The notes: generated by a model from the letters alone, not told the origin. DNA of 63,233 nucleotides from Cohnella kolymensis (GCF_000829465.1 NZ_JXAL01000025.1:1-63233); one strand, 5' to 3'; positions 44,870 to 56,550 are shown, counted from the stretch's first letter. Program-made: numbers and translations.

Positions 44870-46876
44870 ATGAATCGTTTCATCCGGAACACAGGATTTT
44901 ACTTGCTCATATTTTTGGTCACCGTCGGAATCGTCCAGTTTTTTATCGGGAAGAACGAAACCGCGGACGAATTAAATTACAACCAAATCATTCAAGTGGT
45001 TCAAACGGGCAACGTCAAACAGATGACGCTGCAGCCCCAGAACGGCACGTATTTAGTTACGGGTGAATATAAGCAGACACCGCCGAACGCCAAAGGCGAT
45101 AACTTCACCGGCCGCATTGTGATGGCGGAGTATTCTGTTCAGAGGCTGACCGATGTCGCAGTGCAGAACAATATACCGGTCGAAGTGCTTCGCATGCCGG
45201 GACAGAACTTCTGGCTCACCTTTCTGACCTCGATTATTCCGTTCATTATTATGTTCGTGCTGTTCTTCTTCCTGATCAATCAGGCGCAGGGCGGCGGCGG
45301 CAAAGTAATGAACTTTGGAAAAAGCCGTGCCCGGCTTTATAATGAAGAGAAAAAACGGGTCACGTTCGAGGATGTGGCCGGTGCGGATGAAGAGAAGCAG
45401 GAATTGGTCGAAGTGGTCGAGTTCCTCAAGGATCCCCGCAGGTTTGCCGCGCTCGGGGCCCGCATTCCGAAAGGCGTCCTGCTCGTAGGCCCTCCGGGTA
45501 CCGGTAAAACCCTGCTGGCGCGTGCGGTTGCAGGCGAAGCCGGCGTTCCTTTCTTTACGATTTCCGGTTCCGACTTCGTTGAGATGTTCGTCGGTGTCGG
45601 TGCTTCCCGCGTACGTGATTTATTCGAGAACGCGAAGAAGAATTCACCTTGTATCATCTTTATCGATGAGATCGATGCTGTCGGACGTCAGCGTGGAGCC
45701 GGCCTAGGAGGCGGACACGACGAACGTGAACAGACGCTTAACCAATTGCTGGTCGAGATGGACGGCTTTGGCGCCAACGAGGGAATTATTATTGTTGCAG
45801 CGACCAACCGTCCGGATATTCTAGATCCTGCATTGCTGCGTCCAGGCCGTTTTGACCGTCAGATTACGGTCGACCGTCCGGATGTGAAAGGCCGCGAGGC
45901 AGTTCTGAAAGTTCATGCGCGCAATAAGCCGCTGAACAAAGATGTGCGTCTCGGCACAATCGCGAAGCGGACGACCGGCTTCACCGGAGCCGATCTGGAG
46001 AACTTGCTGAACGAAGCGGCATTGCTTGCCGCCCGACGCAACAAGAAGGATATCGCGATGCAGGAAGTCGACGAAGCGATTGATCGCGTCGTCGTCGGTA
46101 CGGAGAAGAAGAGCCGAGTCATCAGCGATCGTGAGAAGCGGATTGTCGCGTATCACGAAGCCGGCCACACGATTGCCGGTTACTTCCTCGAACATGCCGA
46201 TACGGTGCATAAGGTTACGATCATCCCTCGCGGACGCGCAGGCGGTTATGTCATCATGCTTCCGAAAGAAGATCGCATGCTTGTAACGAAGCAAGAGCTG
46301 CTCGATAAAATTACGGGCTTACTTGCCGGCCGAGCCGCCGAAGAAATATTCATCGGTGAAATCGGCACCGGAGCTTACAGCGACTTCAAGCAAGCGACCA
46401 GCATCGTACGCGCGATGATTATGGAATACGGCATGAGCGAGAAGCTCGGAACGATGCAGTTCGGCCAAACCCAAGGGCAAGTGTTCTTGGGACGCGATAT
46501 TGGGCATGAGCAGAACTATTCCGATGCGATCGCTTATGAGATCGACCAGGAAATGCAAAGCATTACGCGCGACTGCTATGAGCGGGCCAAGAAGCTTCTG
46601 AACGAGAAGAGCGAAGAGATGCATTTGATCGCGAAGACTCTCCTGCAAGTGGAGACACTCGATCTTGAGCAGATCAAGCAATTGATCGAGAAAGGCAACT
46701 TGGAGGTCTCCGATGATGGCGAAGGCTCCTCCGGCAATAATGATGGAGAGTCTCATGGTGACCCGATCGTGGATACACTTGGGAATGTGCGTGTTCGCAT
46801 CCAGACGAGGGATGACGAGCCTGCACGCCCGGTAAACGATGCGGGTAACGACGGCGGTACCGACGAGTCCAAATAA
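44870..46876 (+). CDS. ftsH: ATP-dependent zinc metalloprotease FtsH
   Basis: 668-residue membrane AAA+ protease. Two membrane helices (about residues 8-26 and 112-134) flank an extracellular loop; Walker A GPPGTGKT, Walker [12 protein letters not shown], second region of homology [17 protein letters not shown], and zinc site HEAGH (about residue 427). The C-terminal 60 residues are acidic and low in complexity. It degrades membrane proteins and sporulation regulators. GAGAGGAGG precedes the ATG. Confidence 0.97.
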   Translation: MNRFIRNTGFYLLIFLVTVGIVQFFIGKNETADELNYNQIIQVVQTGNVKQMTLQPQNGTYLVTGEYKQTPPNAKGDNFTGRIVMAEYSVQRLTDVAVQNNIPVEVLRMPGQNFWLTFLTSIIPFIIMFVLFFFLINQAQGGGGKVMNFGKSRARLYNEEKKRVTFEDVAGADEEKQELVEVVEFLKDPRRFAALGARIPKGVLLVGPPGTGKTLLARAVAGEAGVPFFTISGSDFVEMFVGVGASRVRDLFENAKKNSPCIIFIDEIDAVGRQRGAGLGGGHDEREQTLNQLLVEMDGFGANEGIIIVAATNRPDILDPALLRPGRFDRQITVDRPDVKGREAVLKVHARNKPLNKDVRLGTIAKRTTGFTGADLENLLNEAALLAARRNKKDIAMQEVDEAIDRVVVGTEKKSRVISDREKRIVAYHEAGHTIAGYFLEHADTVHKVTIIPRGRAGGYVIMLPKEDRMLVTKQELLDKITGLLAGRAAEEIFIGEIGTGAYSDFKQATSIVRAMIMEYGMSEKLGTMQFGQTQGQVFLGRDIGHEQNYSDAIAYEIDQEMQSITRDCYERAKKLLNEKSEEMHLIAKTLLQVETLDLEQIKQLIEKGNLEVSDDGEGSSGNNDGESHGDPIVDTLGNVRVRIQTRDDEPARPVNDAGNDGGTDESK

Positions 46877-46891
46877 TGCAGGATAAGAATA

Positions 46892-46933
46892 GGGTTGTTC
46901 CTTAGCCGAGAGGCTACAGGAACAACCTTTTTT
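46892..46933 (+). terminator. ftsH terminator
   Basis: GGTTGTTCC / GGAACAACC stem with six T, 16 bases after the stop. Confidence 0.92.
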
Positions 46934-46949
46934 ATATTGCATTGATCAA

Positions 46950-46988
46950 TTGACAGCCATTCGCGGCAAGTGTAAATTAGTTGTAAAT
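46950..46988 (+). promoter_or_regulatory. Promoter and possible operator of nadABC
   Basis: TTGACA, 17 bases, TAAATT. A direct repeat TGTAAAT (46971 and 46982, 11 bases apart) overlaps the -10 element and may be an operator; the regulator cannot be named. Confidence 0.55.
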
Positions 46989-47105
46989 GCAGGATGAGTA
47001 AACTTCCGAGATGAAGACAGTACTGCCGCTATGTTTGTGCATTCATTCACAAACTATATGCCAAGAGTACGCGAGGCCGTATCGTACCGGGGAGGAGTTC
47101 TATCT

Positions 47106-48044
47106 ATGGAAGCGTTAGCTATAGAACGAAAAGCGGAGCAGAATCGAGAGCTTCGCGAGCGCCTTATGCAGCTGAAAAAGGAACGCAACGCTATTATTCT
47201 CGCTCACTATTATCAGCGTGATGAAATACAGGAGGTGGCCGATTTCCGAGGCGACTCCTTTCTGCTGGCTCAGAAAGCCGCAGCAACCGAAGCGGACGTC
47301 ATCGTTTTCTGCGGTGTGCATTTCATGGGAGAGAGCGCGAAGATACTCGCCCCGAACAAGGTCGTTCTTGTACCCGACGAGCGGGCGGGGTGTCCGATGG
47401 CGGATATGGTGCATCCGATCGGTCTGCGGGAAATGAAGGCACGGCATCCGAACGCGAAAGTCGTTACGTATATAAACTCCTCAGCAGACGTGAAGGCGGA
47501 GACCGATATTTGCTGTACGTCCGCTAACGCGGTGAAAGTAGTCAACTCTGTCGATGCGGATGAAATCATCTGGTGCCCCGACAAGAATCTGGGGCATTAC
47601 GTTTCCCAGTTCACCGACAAGAAAATGATCATATGGGAAGGTTATTGCAACACCCACGATATGCTGACGATCAAGGACGTTGAAGAGACGCGCGCCAAGC
47701 ATCCGAATGCGCAATTCGTCGTGCATCCGGAGTGCCGTCCGGAAGTCGTGGCCATGGCCGATTTCGTAGGCAGCACGACCGCTATATTGAAATATTGCCG
47801 GGAATCCGACCGGCAGGAATTTATTGTCGGAACGGAAGACGGTACGGGATACCAATTGCGCTTGGACAGCCCGAACAAAATCTTTCATTTCGCATCGAAG
47901 TTTCTGGTCTGTCCTAATATGAAAGTGAACAATCTGAAGAAAGTCGTCAAATGCCTGGAAACGATGCAGCCGCAAATCTATGTGCCGCAAGAAGTAGCGG
48001 ACAAAGCAAGAGTATCGCTGGAGCGCATGCTGCTGGTGAAGTAG
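47106..48044 (+). CDS. nadA: Quinolinate synthase A
   Basis: Fe-S enzyme that condenses iminoaspartate and dihydroxyacetone phosphate to quinolinate, 312 aa. ILAHYYQRDEIQEVADFRGDS, FCGVHFMGESAKILAP, DERAGCPMADM (cluster Cys), VVHPECRPEVV and FLVCPNMK hold the expected ligands. ATG 47106 follows GGGGAGGAG; the longer frame from 47031 is unsupported. First gene of nadA-nadB-nadC. Confidence 0.95.
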   Translation: MEALAIERKAEQNRELRERLMQLKKERNAIILAHYYQRDEIQEVADFRGDSFLLAQKAAATEADVIVFCGVHFMGESAKILAPNKVVLVPDERAGCPMADMVHPIGLREMKARHPNAKVVTYINSSADVKAETDICCTSANAVKVVNSVDADEIIWCPDKNLGHYVSQFTDKKMIIWEGYCNTHDMLTIKDVEETRAKHPNAQFVVHPECRPEVVAMADFVGSTTAILKYCRESDRQEFIVGTEDGTGYQLRLDSPNKIFHFASKFLVCPNMKVNNLKKVVKCLETMQPQIYVPQEVADKARVSLERMLLVK

Positions 48045-48083
48045 CGTGCGTTACTCTCATAATCTGAGCGGAGACGAAAAGCC

Positions 48084-49697
48084 ATGATCCCCCGTTACAT
48101 TGTCGATTTTGATCCGGTCAAGCTTCGCCGTGTTGAGACGGATGTCGTCGTCATCGGAGCCGGCATTGCCGGACTGTATACGGCGCTGAAAGCAAGCGAG
48201 ACGAACCGGGTTCTTATGATCACCAAGAAATCGCTCTTCGACAGCAACACGCGTTATGCCCAAGGCGGAATTGCCGCTGTCATATCGGAAGAAGATTCAC
48301 CGGACTTCCATCGCGAGGATACGTTGATTGCCGGAGCAGGTCTATGTGATGCGGCGGCGGTCGACGTTCTTGTTCATGACGGCCCCAAAGGCGTTGAGCA
48401 GCTGATCAAGTTCGGCACGCATTTCGACGAGGAAGACGGCCGCCTCGCTTTAACGCAAGAAGGGGCACACAGCCGGCGGCGCATTCTGCATGCGAATGGC
48501 GATGCAACCGGATTTGAAATTGTAAGGGCACTGGCGGAGAAGGCGGTTGCGAACCCGGCCATCGAGCTGTGGGATGATCATTTTGTGCTGGATCTGTTGA
48601 CCGAAGAAGGAGAATGCCGCGGCGCGCTCGTGCAAAAGCCGGACGGATCAAGGGTTGCAGTGTTCGGAAAAGCAATTATTCTGTGCAGCGGCGGTTCGGG
48701 CCAGTTGTACCGGTACACGACAAATCCCGAAGTAGCGACCGGCGATGGTATTGCAATGGCCTATCGGGCGGGTGCTGTTATCCGGGACATGGAATTCATC
48801 CAATTTCATCCGACCTCTCTCTGTTATCCGGGCGCGCCAAGGTTTCTCATATCGGAAGCGGTACGCGGAGAAGGGGCGATCCTTCGCAACATTCGGGGAG
48901 AGCGGTTTATGGAAAAATATCATCCCCAGCTTGAGCTTGCACCGCGGGATATTGTCGCGCGTGCGATCATAAGTGAGATGGAAGCGACGAAATCCACATA
49001 CGTATACATAGACATTACACACGAAACGCCTGAACTGATTAGGCACCGTTTTCCTACGATTTATGAGTATTGTTTGAATTACGGACTCGACCTGACAAGC
49101 GACTGGATTCCGGTGGCGCCTGCTGCGCATTACATGATGGGCGGAGTGAATACCGATTTGCACGGGGAAACGAGCATTCGGCGATTGTTTGCTTGCGGGG
49201 AAGTGTCCTCAACGGGAGTGCACGGCGCCAACCGGCTGGCCAGCAACTCTTTATCCGAGGCTGTCGTATTCGGGCAGCGCATCGTGGATCGCATTAACGG
49301 ATTGACGGCGCAGCCCGCTTTTGTGAGCGATAAATATAGCGACGATAGAGAGGCAGCACCGAGAGGTGCTATACTGGAGCGGCGATTAAAGCTGCAGAAA
49401 ATGATGGTTCGGTATGCAGGGCTGCGGCGTAATAAAGCGGGGCTGATGAAAGCAATGGAAGAGTTGAAGCGGCATATCCCCTTGCTGCGGATGAACCTCA
49501 GAAGCCGGGAAGAGTTCGAGTTCGCCAATTTGCTTACTTGCGCCGTTCTTGTCACGGAAGCGGCGCTGAATCGCGAAGAAAGCAGAGGCGCTCATTATCG
49601 GGAAGACTATCCGGAGCGGGATGAACCGGTCTGGCGCAAACATACGATATTGCATCGTGAACACGGGATTGGAGAAGAGAGGGTCGGCAATGTTTGA
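48084..49697 (+). CDS. nadB: L-aspartate oxidase
   Basis: FAD enzyme, 537 aa, that oxidises aspartate to iminoaspartate for NadA. Dinucleotide fold VVIGAGIAGLYTALKAS (about residues 22-38), STRYAQGGIAAV-like NTRYAQGGIAAV, EFIQFHPTSL, HYMMGGVNTD and CGEVSSTGVHGANRLASNSLSEAVVFG are family marks. Its end overlaps nadC by eight bases. Confidence 0.95.
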   Translation: MIPRYIVDFDPVKLRRVETDVVVIGAGIAGLYTALKASETNRVLMITKKSLFDSNTRYAQGGIAAVISEEDSPDFHREDTLIAGAGLCDAAAVDVLVHDGPKGVEQLIKFGTHFDEEDGRLALTQEGAHSRRRILHANGDATGFEIVRALAEKAVANPAIELWDDHFVLDLLTEEGECRGALVQKPDGSRVAVFGKAIILCSGGSGQLYRYTTNPEVATGDGIAMAYRAGAVIRDMEFIQFHPTSLCYPGAPRFLISEAVRGEGAILRNIRGERFMEKYHPQLELAPRDIVARAIISEMEATKSTYVYIDITHETPELIRHRFPTIYEYCLNYGLDLTSDWIPVAPAAHYMMGGVNTDLHGETSIRRLFACGEVSSTGVHGANRLASNSLSEAVVFGQRIVDRINGLTAQPAFVSDKYSDDREAAPRGAILERRLKLQKMMVRYAGLRRNKAGLMKAMEELKRHIPLLRMNLRSREEFEFANLLTCAVLVTEAALNREESRGAHYREDYPERDEPVWRKHTILHREHGIGEERVGNV

Positions 49698-50589
49698 TAA
49701 AGAAAGCGATTGGTTGGCCGGCGGCCCCGCCGTTGATGCCGTGAGAGAGCAGATTCGCCAATGGTTGGCCGAGGATATCGGGTCAGGTGACGTCACGACC
49801 ATGGCAGCCGTTCCGGCCGGCCATCTGTCCCAAGGTGTCATTCATACGAAACAATCCGGAATTATCGCAGGGCTGCCATTAGCTCGCCTTGTATTTAGTG
49901 TAGTAGACCCGGGTCTTCGGTTTGACCAGTACGTTACTGATGGAGATTTTGCGGAAAAGGGGACCGTGCTGGCGCTTGTCGAAGGGTCCACGCACAGCAT
50001 TCTCACCGGTGAGCGGTTATCGCTTAACCTGCTCCAGCGGTTATCGGGAATCGCATCCAAAACGAACAGGTATGTATCAGCGGCAGCAGGGCTGCCCGTT
50101 AGAATTTCGGATACTCGCAAGACGACTCCCGGGCACCGGACGCTGGAAAAGTATGCGGTAAGAGCAGGCGGAGGCGCGAACCACAGATTCGGGTTATATG
50201 ATGCGGTCATGATCAAAGACAATCATATTAAAGCAGCCGGGGGCATTGCGGCAGCTGTTAGAGCGGTGAAGTCCAGAATTCCCCATACGATGATGATCGA
50301 AGTGGAAGCGGAAAATTTAATGCAGGCGGAAGAAGCGGCGCAAGCGGGCGCACACATCATCATGCTTGATAATATGAACACAGAGATGATGATTGAAGCT
50401 GTTACGCTCATTCGCCGCCTCGCATCTCACATTGTCATAGAAGCGTCCGGCGGCATTACAGAGGAACGGATTGCAGAGATCGGCAGATGCGGTGTCGATG
50501 TCATTTCGGTGGGCGGTTTAACGCACTCTTTTCAAGCGCTCGATATCAGCCTGGATTTGAACGGTATAAAGAAGGAGGCGTTGCTGTGA
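49690..50589 (+). CDS. nadC: Nicotinate-nucleotide pyrophosphorylase (carboxylating)
   Basis: Turns quinolinate and PRPP into nicotinate mononucleotide, 299 aa. [11 protein letters not shown], the [25 protein letters not shown] substrate site, MIKDNHI and EASGGI are conserved. ATG 49690 follows GAGAGGG within nadB. The stop overlaps the coaX start (GTGA), so the NAD and CoA genes are coupled. Confidence 0.95.
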   Translation: MFDKESDWLAGGPAVDAVREQIRQWLAEDIGSGDVTTMAAVPAGHLSQGVIHTKQSGIIAGLPLARLVFSVVDPGLRFDQYVTDGDFAEKGTVLALVEGSTHSILTGERLSLNLLQRLSGIASKTNRYVSAAAGLPVRISDTRKTTPGHRTLEKYAVRAGGGANHRFGLYDAVMIKDNHIKAAGGIAAAVRAVKSRIPHTMMIEVEAENLMQAEEAAQAGAHIIMLDNMNTEMMIEAVTLIRRLASHIVIEASGGITEERIAEIGRCGVDVISVGGLTHSFQALDISLDLNGIKKEALL

Positions 50590-51350
50590 TTTTGGTCGTG
50601 GATGTCGGGAATACCAACATTGTACTTGGTTTATATGAAGGGAGCAGCCTCGCCCATCATTGGCGTCTGAGCACCAATCGATCCTCTACGGTAGATGAGT
50701 ACGGCGTTCTGATCCGCAATCTGTTTCAATTGGCGGGGGTTCGGGCAGAACAGGTAGAAGGCGTTATTTTATCGAGTGTCGTCCCGCCTTTAATGAACAC
50801 ATTGGAGCAGCTTTTCGTCAAATATGTAGGACGGGAGCCGCTTGTGGTCGGCCCCGGCATCAAAACCGGACTGAATATCCGAAGCGAAAATCCCCGTGAG
50901 GTCGGTGCGGACCGGATCGTCAACGCGGTTGCCGGGATCGAGCACTATGGCGCTCCTCTGGTTATTGTGGACTTCGGGACCGCGACGACCTTCGACTATA
51001 TCGACGAGTCGGGCGCTTACTTGGGCGGTGCCATCGTGCCGGGAATCGGAATTTCGGCAGAGGCATTATATCAAAGAGCGGCAAAGCTGCCGCGCATCGA
51101 GCTGACGAAACCCCGCACAGTGGTCGGACGAAACACCGTTGCGGCAATGCAGGCGGGAATCGTATACGGATACGCCGGCCAAGTGGATGGAATCGTTCGC
51201 CGGATTTGCAAGGAATTCCTGGTTGACCCGCAAGTAATCGCTACCGGCGGTTTGGCTACGTTGATTGCGGAAGAATCGGAAACCATACAGAAGGTGGATT
51301 CACTTCTCACTCTTGAGGGTTTAAGAATTGTGTATGAGCGGAATAGGTAG
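50586..51350 (+). CDS. coaX: Type III pantothenate kinase
   Basis: First step of CoA synthesis, 254 aa, ASKHA fold. [15 protein letters not shown] (phosphate 1 motif) opens the protein; [11 protein letters not shown] and [15 protein letters not shown] follow, with [14 protein letters not shown] 50586 after AAGGAGG; a longer upstream frame lies in nadC. As in B. subtilis, hslO follows. Confidence 0.95.
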   Translation: MILVVDVGNTNIVLGLYEGSSLAHHWRLSTNRSSTVDEYGVLIRNLFQLAGVRAEQVEGVILSSVVPPLMNTLEQLFVKYVGREPLVVGPGIKTGLNIRSENPREVGADRIVNAVAGIEHYGAPLVIVDFGTATTFDYIDESGAYLGGAIVPGIGISAEALYQRAAKLPRIELTKPRTVVGRNTVAAMQAGIVYGYAGQVDGIVRRICKEFLVDPQVIATGGLATLIAEESETIQKVDSLLTLEGLRIVYERNR

Positions 51351-51378
51351 GCAGCATCGTGAAAGGGGTATTTGAATA

Positions 51379-52259
51379 ATGAAAGACGAATTGGTACGCG
51401 GCACAGCATGGAACGGTGCAATCCGGGTTTTCGCGGCGCGTACGACGAATTTGGCAGCGGAATTGCAGCGGCGGCACGGCGCTTTTCCGACTGCTACTGC
51501 AGCTTTGGGGCGGGCAGCCACGGCGGCTGCCATGATGGGTGTGATGCTGAAGGATGACGGCAGGCTGACCGTACAGGTGAAAGGCGACGGCCCCCTCGGA
51601 CAGATCGTCATTGACGCAGATGCGGATGCTCATGTGAGAGGCTACGTTGATAATCCTCATGTGGATCTGCCCAGCAATGAACAGGGTAGCTGGACGTGGC
51701 CGGCGCAGTGGGACGTAACGGTTATTTGCATGTCATTAAAGACTTGGGCATGCGTGAGCCCTATCGGGGCAGTGTTCCGATCATCTCCGGCGAGCTTGCC
51801 GAAGATTTTACGTTATATTTTGCCGAATCCGAACAAACGCCGTCGGCGGTAGGGCTCGGTGTTCTCGTTAATACGGATGATTCGGTCATTCATGCCGGCG
51901 GTTTTATCGTCCAGATCATGCCGGGAATGTCGGACAGCCAGCTGGACCGGCTGGAGCGTGCGGTCGCATCGATGCCTCATGTTACGGCACTGCTTGATCA
52001 AGGAGAAACGGCGGAAGGAATTCTTAAATTTTTGGTGGGGGAAGATGTAACGATCCATCAGACGGTGGAGCCCATTTTTAAATGCATGTGCTCGCGGGAA
52101 CGGGTAGAACGGACTTTAGTGACGATCGGAACGGCGGATTTGCGCAGCTTGATTGACGAGGATGGGCAAGCGGAAGTACACTGCCATTTTTGCAACGAGA
52201 AATACGTATTTGAACGGGAAGAGCTAGAGGCAATTCATAACCGTGCTACGCGGGATTAA
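51379..52259 (+). CDS. hslO: Redox-regulated chaperone Hsp33 (frameshifted)
   Basis: About 293 aa. The N-terminal domain starts ELVRGTAWNGAIRVFAARTTNL and the C-terminal zinc switch has KCMCSRE (CxC) and HCHFCNEKY (CxxC). The frame breaks at 51688: GGTAGCTGG should be GGTAAGCTGG, which restores LDVAGAVGRNGYLHVIKD. A one-base A deletion, probably a sequence error. It holds unfolding proteins under oxidative stress. Confidence 0.92.
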
Positions 52260-52275
52260 TGAGGGGATGATGAGC

Positions 52276-53225
52276 ATGAGGGGGACGATACGGCATTGGC
52301 GGCCGCTCGTACTGTTTGCCCTCCTAGGAACTTGGATTTTGTTGTCCGGCTGCACGTCGGATTCCGTCATGGAAACCGTGTCTCCGATCGCCACCCCTGC
52401 TCAGGACGCTAATAAGAGCAGCGATGTCGTGGCCTCTATAGGCGGCGTGACGATTACACGCGAAGAGCTGACGAATCGCATACTTGCCGATTACGGGGCG
52501 CAGACGCTGCGGACGGTCATGCTCGCCGAGGCAGTCAGACTGGAAGCGGAAGCACTCCGGCTGAAGGTGACGGAAGACGAATTGCAACTGGAACTGCTGA
52601 GCATGAGACAAGGGTATGAGGACGAACGACAATTTTACGCCGCCATGAAAGAACAATTGGGAATGAGCGCAGAACAGGTGAAAGAGGACGCCCGATATCG
52701 GCTGCTGTTAGAAAAGATTGCGATTCATAAAGTGATCGTAACGGATCGGGAAATCGATCGTTACTTGGATGAGCACCGGGAGGAATACGAGCCTCGTAAA
52801 CAGTATCGGCTCGCGCAGATTCTCGTTAAGGATGACGCGGAAGCGGAGAGTATCCTGTCCCAGCTGAGCGGCGGGGCAGACTTCGGGGCCTTAGCCCGCC
52901 GTTACTCGCTAGACGAGTTTACAGCCGACAACGGAGGGGATCTGGGATGGGTAGAGGATCAGGATCCTTTTGAAGCTCCTGAGGTGCTGCGGACAGCGTC
53001 CTCCATGGAGGTCGGACAAGTGACTGGGCCCGTTCAGACAGGGCAAGGTTACGTGATCCTGCAGCTTAACGGTATAAATGAAGTAACGGCGAAGCTCCTG
53101 AAGCGATTCGGGCAGAAGTGAGACGTCTGTTGGCGCTGGAACGGGCCGGCTCACTGAGGGAATTGGAGCAGTCGTTGCTGACTAAATATGAAGCGAAAAT
53201 TCTCGAGCCTTCGCTGCGCCGCTGA
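52276..53225 (+). CDS. Second PrsA/SurA-like peptidyl-prolyl isomerase lipoprotein (YacD-like, frameshifted)
   Basis: Lipoprotein with signal peptide ending LLSGC, a SurA-N-like helix bundle and a parvulin domain (LAQILVKDDAEAESILSQLSGGADFGALARRYSLDEFTADNGGDLGWV). The first frame stops at 53121, but PEAIRAEVRRLLALERAGSLRELEQ, the usual C-terminal helix, follows in another frame from about 53091 to 53225. One base is off near 53085-53091. Joined length is about 316 aa. Sits between hslO and cysK as yacD does in B. subtilis. ATG 52276 follows GAGGGG. Confidence 0.85.
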
Positions 53226-53234
53226 GGCTCACTC

Positions 53235-53264
53235 TTGACAATGTGCATTCCAAATTGCTAAGAT
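53235..53264 (+). promoter_or_regulatory. Promoter of cysK
   Basis: TTGACA, 18 bases, TAAGAT. The 75-base leader after it has a hairpin CCGACT / AGTCGG (53280-53296) and a second small one (CGGC/GCCG near 53311). No T-box or SAM riboswitch core is seen. Confidence 0.7.
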
Positions 53265-53348
53265 GAAAGAAACGAAAAGCCGACTGGTTTAGTCGGATTA
53301 ATGCAATGAGGCGGCATCAGCCGTTTATTTCGGGAGGGAACATATCCA

Positions 53349-54290
53349 ATGGCTAAGGTTGTGCAGAACGTCACGCAATTAATCGGAGATACGCCGCTTG
53401 TCCGGTTGAACCGGATCGTACCGGAAGGCAGCGCAGAGATCTACGTAAAATTGGAGTACCAAAATCCGGGTGCAAGCGTGAAAGACCGGATTGCCGTCAG
53501 CATGATTGAAGAAGCGGAAAAAGAAGGTTTCATCAAGCCAGGTCAGAGCACGATCGTTGAGCCGACCAGCGGAAATACCGGAATCGGTCTCGCAATGGTT
53601 GCCGCGGCCAAAGGGTACCGCGCGATTCTTGTTATGCCCGACACGATGAGTATTGAACGCCGCAACCTGCTGCGCGCTTATGGCGCAGAGCTAGTGTTGA
53701 CGCCTGGATCCGAGGGTATGAACGGCGCTGTCAAGAAAGCCGAGGAAATCGTTGACGGCAATGAAGGCTACTTCATGCCGCAGCAATTCAAGAACAAAGC
53801 AAACGTGAAAATCCACCGTGAAACGACGGGGCCTGAGATTGTTGAAGCGATCAATTCCCTTGACGGGAAATTGGACGCGTTCATTGCAGGTATCGGAACG
53901 GGCGGTACCATTTCCGGAGCAGGTGAAGTGCTGAAGCAAAGCTTCCCCAACATCAAAATCTACGCAGTCGAGCCTGCCGGATCGCCGTTGCTGTCCGGTG
54001 GAAACCCAGGTCCGCACAAGATTCAAGGAATCGGCGCGAACTTTATTCCTGATATCCTGAACCGTGACGTTTACGATCACGTTCTTACAGTCGAGAACGA
54101 AGACGCGTTCGAGACGGCCCGCACGGTGGCCAAAAAAGAAGGACTTCTCGTCGGCATCTCTTCCGGCGCCGCAATCTCCGCAGCGCTGAAAGTCGCCAAA
54201 GAACTCGGCGCAGGCAAACGTGTCGTAGCGATTGTGCCTTCTAACGGTGAACGCTACCTGAGCACTCCGCTGTTCAACTTTGAGAATTAA
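53349..54290 (+). CDS. cysK: Cysteine synthase A (O-acetylserine sulfhydrylase)
   Basis: PLP enzyme, 313 aa, joining O-acetylserine and sulfide. Lys in [11 protein letters not shown] (about residue 46) binds [14 protein letters not shown], the phosphate loop [10 protein letters not shown], and SSGAAISAA are conserved. CGGGAGGGA precedes the ATG. Free-standing between its own promoter and terminator. Confidence 0.96.
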   Translation: MAKVVQNVTQLIGDTPLVRLNRIVPEGSAEIYVKLEYQNPGASVKDRIAVSMIEEAEKEGFIKPGQSTIVEPTSGNTGIGLAMVAAAKGYRAILVMPDTMSIERRNLLRAYGAELVLTPGSEGMNGAVKKAEEIVDGNEGYFMPQQFKNKANVKIHRETTGPEIVEAINSLDGKLDAFIAGIGTGGTISGAGEVLKQSFPNIKIYAVEPAGSPLLSGGNPGPHKIQGIGANFIPDILNRDVYDHVLTVENEDAFETARTVAKKEGLLVGISSGAAISAALKVAKELGAGKRVVAIVPSNGERYLSTPLFNFEN

Positions 54291-54306
54291 TCAGACGAAC
54301 ATACAG

Positions 54307-54336
54307 AAGCTCCCGCCCGCAGCGGGAGCTTTTTTT
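54307..54336 (+). terminator. cysK terminator
   Basis: AAGCTCCCGC / GCGGGAGCTT stem with CCGCA loop and seven T. Confidence 0.95.
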
Positions 54337-54400
54337 GGCAGGAAAGAGCCCGCGTCTGTTGTATTCTGCTTGTTCATCACCCTATTGAGGAGCTGCATAC

Positions 54401-55972
54401 GTGGAACTTGTATCGCTGCAGCAGTGGGCCATTTGGAACGGTAAATACACGCTGCTTCCTTATGTACGCACAATGAAGATCGAGACGGATTCTTTATTGC
54501 CATTGTTCTGGGACGCATTTTGGGAGGACGCCTCGCCGTATGCTTGTATTCTGGAAAGCGGCAAAGGAGGCCGTTATTCGGTAATCGGCTTGAAGCCTGT
54601 ATCTGTCATTACGGGGAAAGGTAATCATGGTAAGGTGCTCGAGCCTGATGATAATGGGACCGGCTTTACGGAAGCAAGGCAGCTGCAGGGGGCTCCGATT
54701 GAACAAGTCCGCGAATGGATGCGTGCGTGGAGCGGCCCGAAGCCGGAAGCACTTCCCGATTGTATAGGCGGTGCGGTTGGATTGTGGAGCTACGATATGG
54801 CTCGCAGCCTTGAGAAGCTCCCCGAATCGGCGCAAGATGATCTTCTTTTTCCGGACTTTCTGTTCCAGCGGTACGAACAGCTGTGGATTGTGGACCACTC
54901 GGAATGCTCTTTGTATTTGACGGTTCATGTACCGGTGCCGGGCGGAAAGATCGATTCATTGCAGGAAGACTGCCTAAGCCAGCTTTATATGGATGCGCAA
55001 CAAACGGCGATGGAGATGGAGAAGCAGTGGGAACGTTGGTCATCCGCCGGCTTAGCTTCTTATCAACGGCAGCAGAGAATGCGGTCAGTTATCGAACAGG
55101 ACCGGCTTGAAAAGGATATGGAACAATGGCCTGGGCTGATCACATCTATGAGTAAAAGCGAATTCGAGCAATCGGTTCGCCGGGTTCAGCAGTATATCGT
55201 TCAGGGCGATGTGTTCCAAGTGAACCTGTCGCTCCGTCAAAGCCTCGCCGCTCAAGTGTCGGCCGAAACTCTGTATGATTGGCTGCGGCTGATCAATCCG
55301 TCTCCTTATATGGGCATGCTGCGCACACCCGATTTCTCGATCGTGAGCGCATCTCCGGAATTGTTAGTGAAGCTGGACAACGGGAAGCTGTCCACCCGAC
55401 CCATTGCCGGGACACGCCGCCGCGGCCAGACGCCTATGGAAGATCGAGCGATGGAGGATGAGCTGCTTACAAACGAGAAGGAACGCGCCGAGCACATTAT
55501 GCTGGTCGACTTGGAACGCAATGACATCGGCAGAGTGGCAGCTTACGGATCGGTGCATGTGCCGGAGCTGATGACCGTGGAGCGATACTCGCACGTGATG
55601 CACCTTGTGTCTCAAGTTGAGGGACTGCTGGCTCCCGATAAAGATGCATTCGATGTTCTGGCAGCGGTCTTTCCAGGGGGAACGATTACGGGAGCCCCGA
55701 AAATACGCACCATGGAAATTATTGAAGAACTGGAGCCGGTGCGCAGAGGACCGTATACCGGTTCTATAGGATGGTTTGACTACAGCGGTAATATGGAATT
55801 TAATATAATTATTCGCTCAATTTTGGTGCGGGGCGGCATCTGCCATATTCAAGCCGGAGCGGGCATCGTCATCGATTCCGATCCGGAGCGGGAATTTTAC
55901 GAGTGCCTGAACAAGGCCAAAGCGCTTTGGAAAGCGGTGCAACACGGCGAAACACAGGGGGAACCGACATGA
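54401..55972 (+). CDS. pabB: Aminodeoxychorismate synthase component I
   Basis: Chorismate-binding enzyme of p-aminobenzoate synthesis, 523 aa. C-terminal domain shows [58 protein letters not shown] and [23 protein letters not shown] (with Ala) marks PabB or TrpE type; the folate context decides for PabB. GTG 54401 follows GAGGAG. First gene of the folate operon; stop overlaps pabA (ATGA). Confidence 0.93.
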   Translation: MELVSLQQWAIWNGKYTLLPYVRTMKIETDSLLPLFWDAFWEDASPYACILESGKGGRYSVIGLKPVSVITGKGNHGKVLEPDDNGTGFTEARQLQGAPIEQVREWMRAWSGPKPEALPDCIGGAVGLWSYDMARSLEKLPESAQDDLLFPDFLFQRYEQLWIVDHSECSLYLTVHVPVPGGKIDSLQEDCLSQLYMDAQQTAMEMEKQWERWSSAGLASYQRQQRMRSVIEQDRLEKDMEQWPGLITSMSKSEFEQSVRRVQQYIVQGDVFQVNLSLRQSLAAQVSAETLYDWLRLINPSPYMGMLRTPDFSIVSASPELLVKLDNGKLSTRPIAGTRRRGQTPMEDRAMEDELLTNEKERAEHIMLVDLERNDIGRVAAYGSVHVPELMTVERYSHVMHLVSQVEGLLAPDKDAFDVLAAVFPGGTITGAPKIRTMEIIEELEPVRRGPYTGSIGWFDYSGNMEFNIIIRSILVRGGICHIQAGAGIVIDSDPEREFYECLNKAKALWKAVQHGETQGEPT

Positions 55973-56550
55973 TACTGGTTATCGACAACTATGACTCTTT
56001 TACGTATAACCTGGTGCAGCACTTGGGCGAATTGGGAGAGAACATCGCGGTGCATCGCAACGATGAGATCGATGTGGATGGCATTGCTGAGCTTAAGCCC
56101 GATCACATTCTCATATCCCCGGGACCCAAAACTCCGAACGAGGCCGGTGTCAGCTTGAGTCTGCTCCAGAGATTCAAGGGTGAGATTCCTATTTTCGGCG
56201 TATGTCTGGGTCACCAAGCGATCGGACAGGCTTTCGGGGGACAGGTCATTCGTGCCGGCCAGTTGATGCACGGGAAAACTTCGGAGATCAAGCACGACGG
56301 CAAGACCATCTTCGAAGGACTGCCTTCTCCGTTCACGGCAACAAGATATCACTCCCTGGTCGTAGAACGGCACACGCTTCCGGATTGCTTGGAAATCAGC
56401 GCGCAAACCGACGATGGTGAAATTATGGGGCTCAGGCACAAAGAGTATGTTGTAGAAGGCGTGCAATTCCACCCTGAATCCATCATGACGGAATACGGCC
56501 TTCGGCTGTTGAGCAATTTCCTGAAGCATAAGTCCGGCATAAGAGCATGA
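55969..56550 (+). CDS. pabA: Aminodeoxychorismate/anthranilate synthase component II
   Basis: Class I glutamine amidotransferase, 193 aa: catalytic Cys in [15 protein letters not shown], His-Glu in QFHPESI. It delivers ammonia to PabB and, in B. subtilis, also to TrpE. ATG 55969 lies in the pabB stop, ATG of pabC in its own stop: both four-base ATGA overlaps. Confidence 0.94.
   Translation: MILVIDNYDSFTYNLVQHLGELGENIAVHRNDEIDVDGIAELKPDHILISPGPKTPNEAGVSLSLLQRFKGEIPIFGVCLGHQAIGQAFGGQVIRAGQLMHGKTSEIKHDGKTIFEGLPSPFTATRYHSLVVERHTLPDCLEISAQTDDGEIMGLRHKEYVVEGVQFHPESIMTEYGLRLLSNFLKHKSGIRA

Noticed and set aside
53265..53348. T-box or SAM riboswitch in the cysK leader
   Set aside because: Two small hairpins only; no T-box core or SAM aptamer block and too short.
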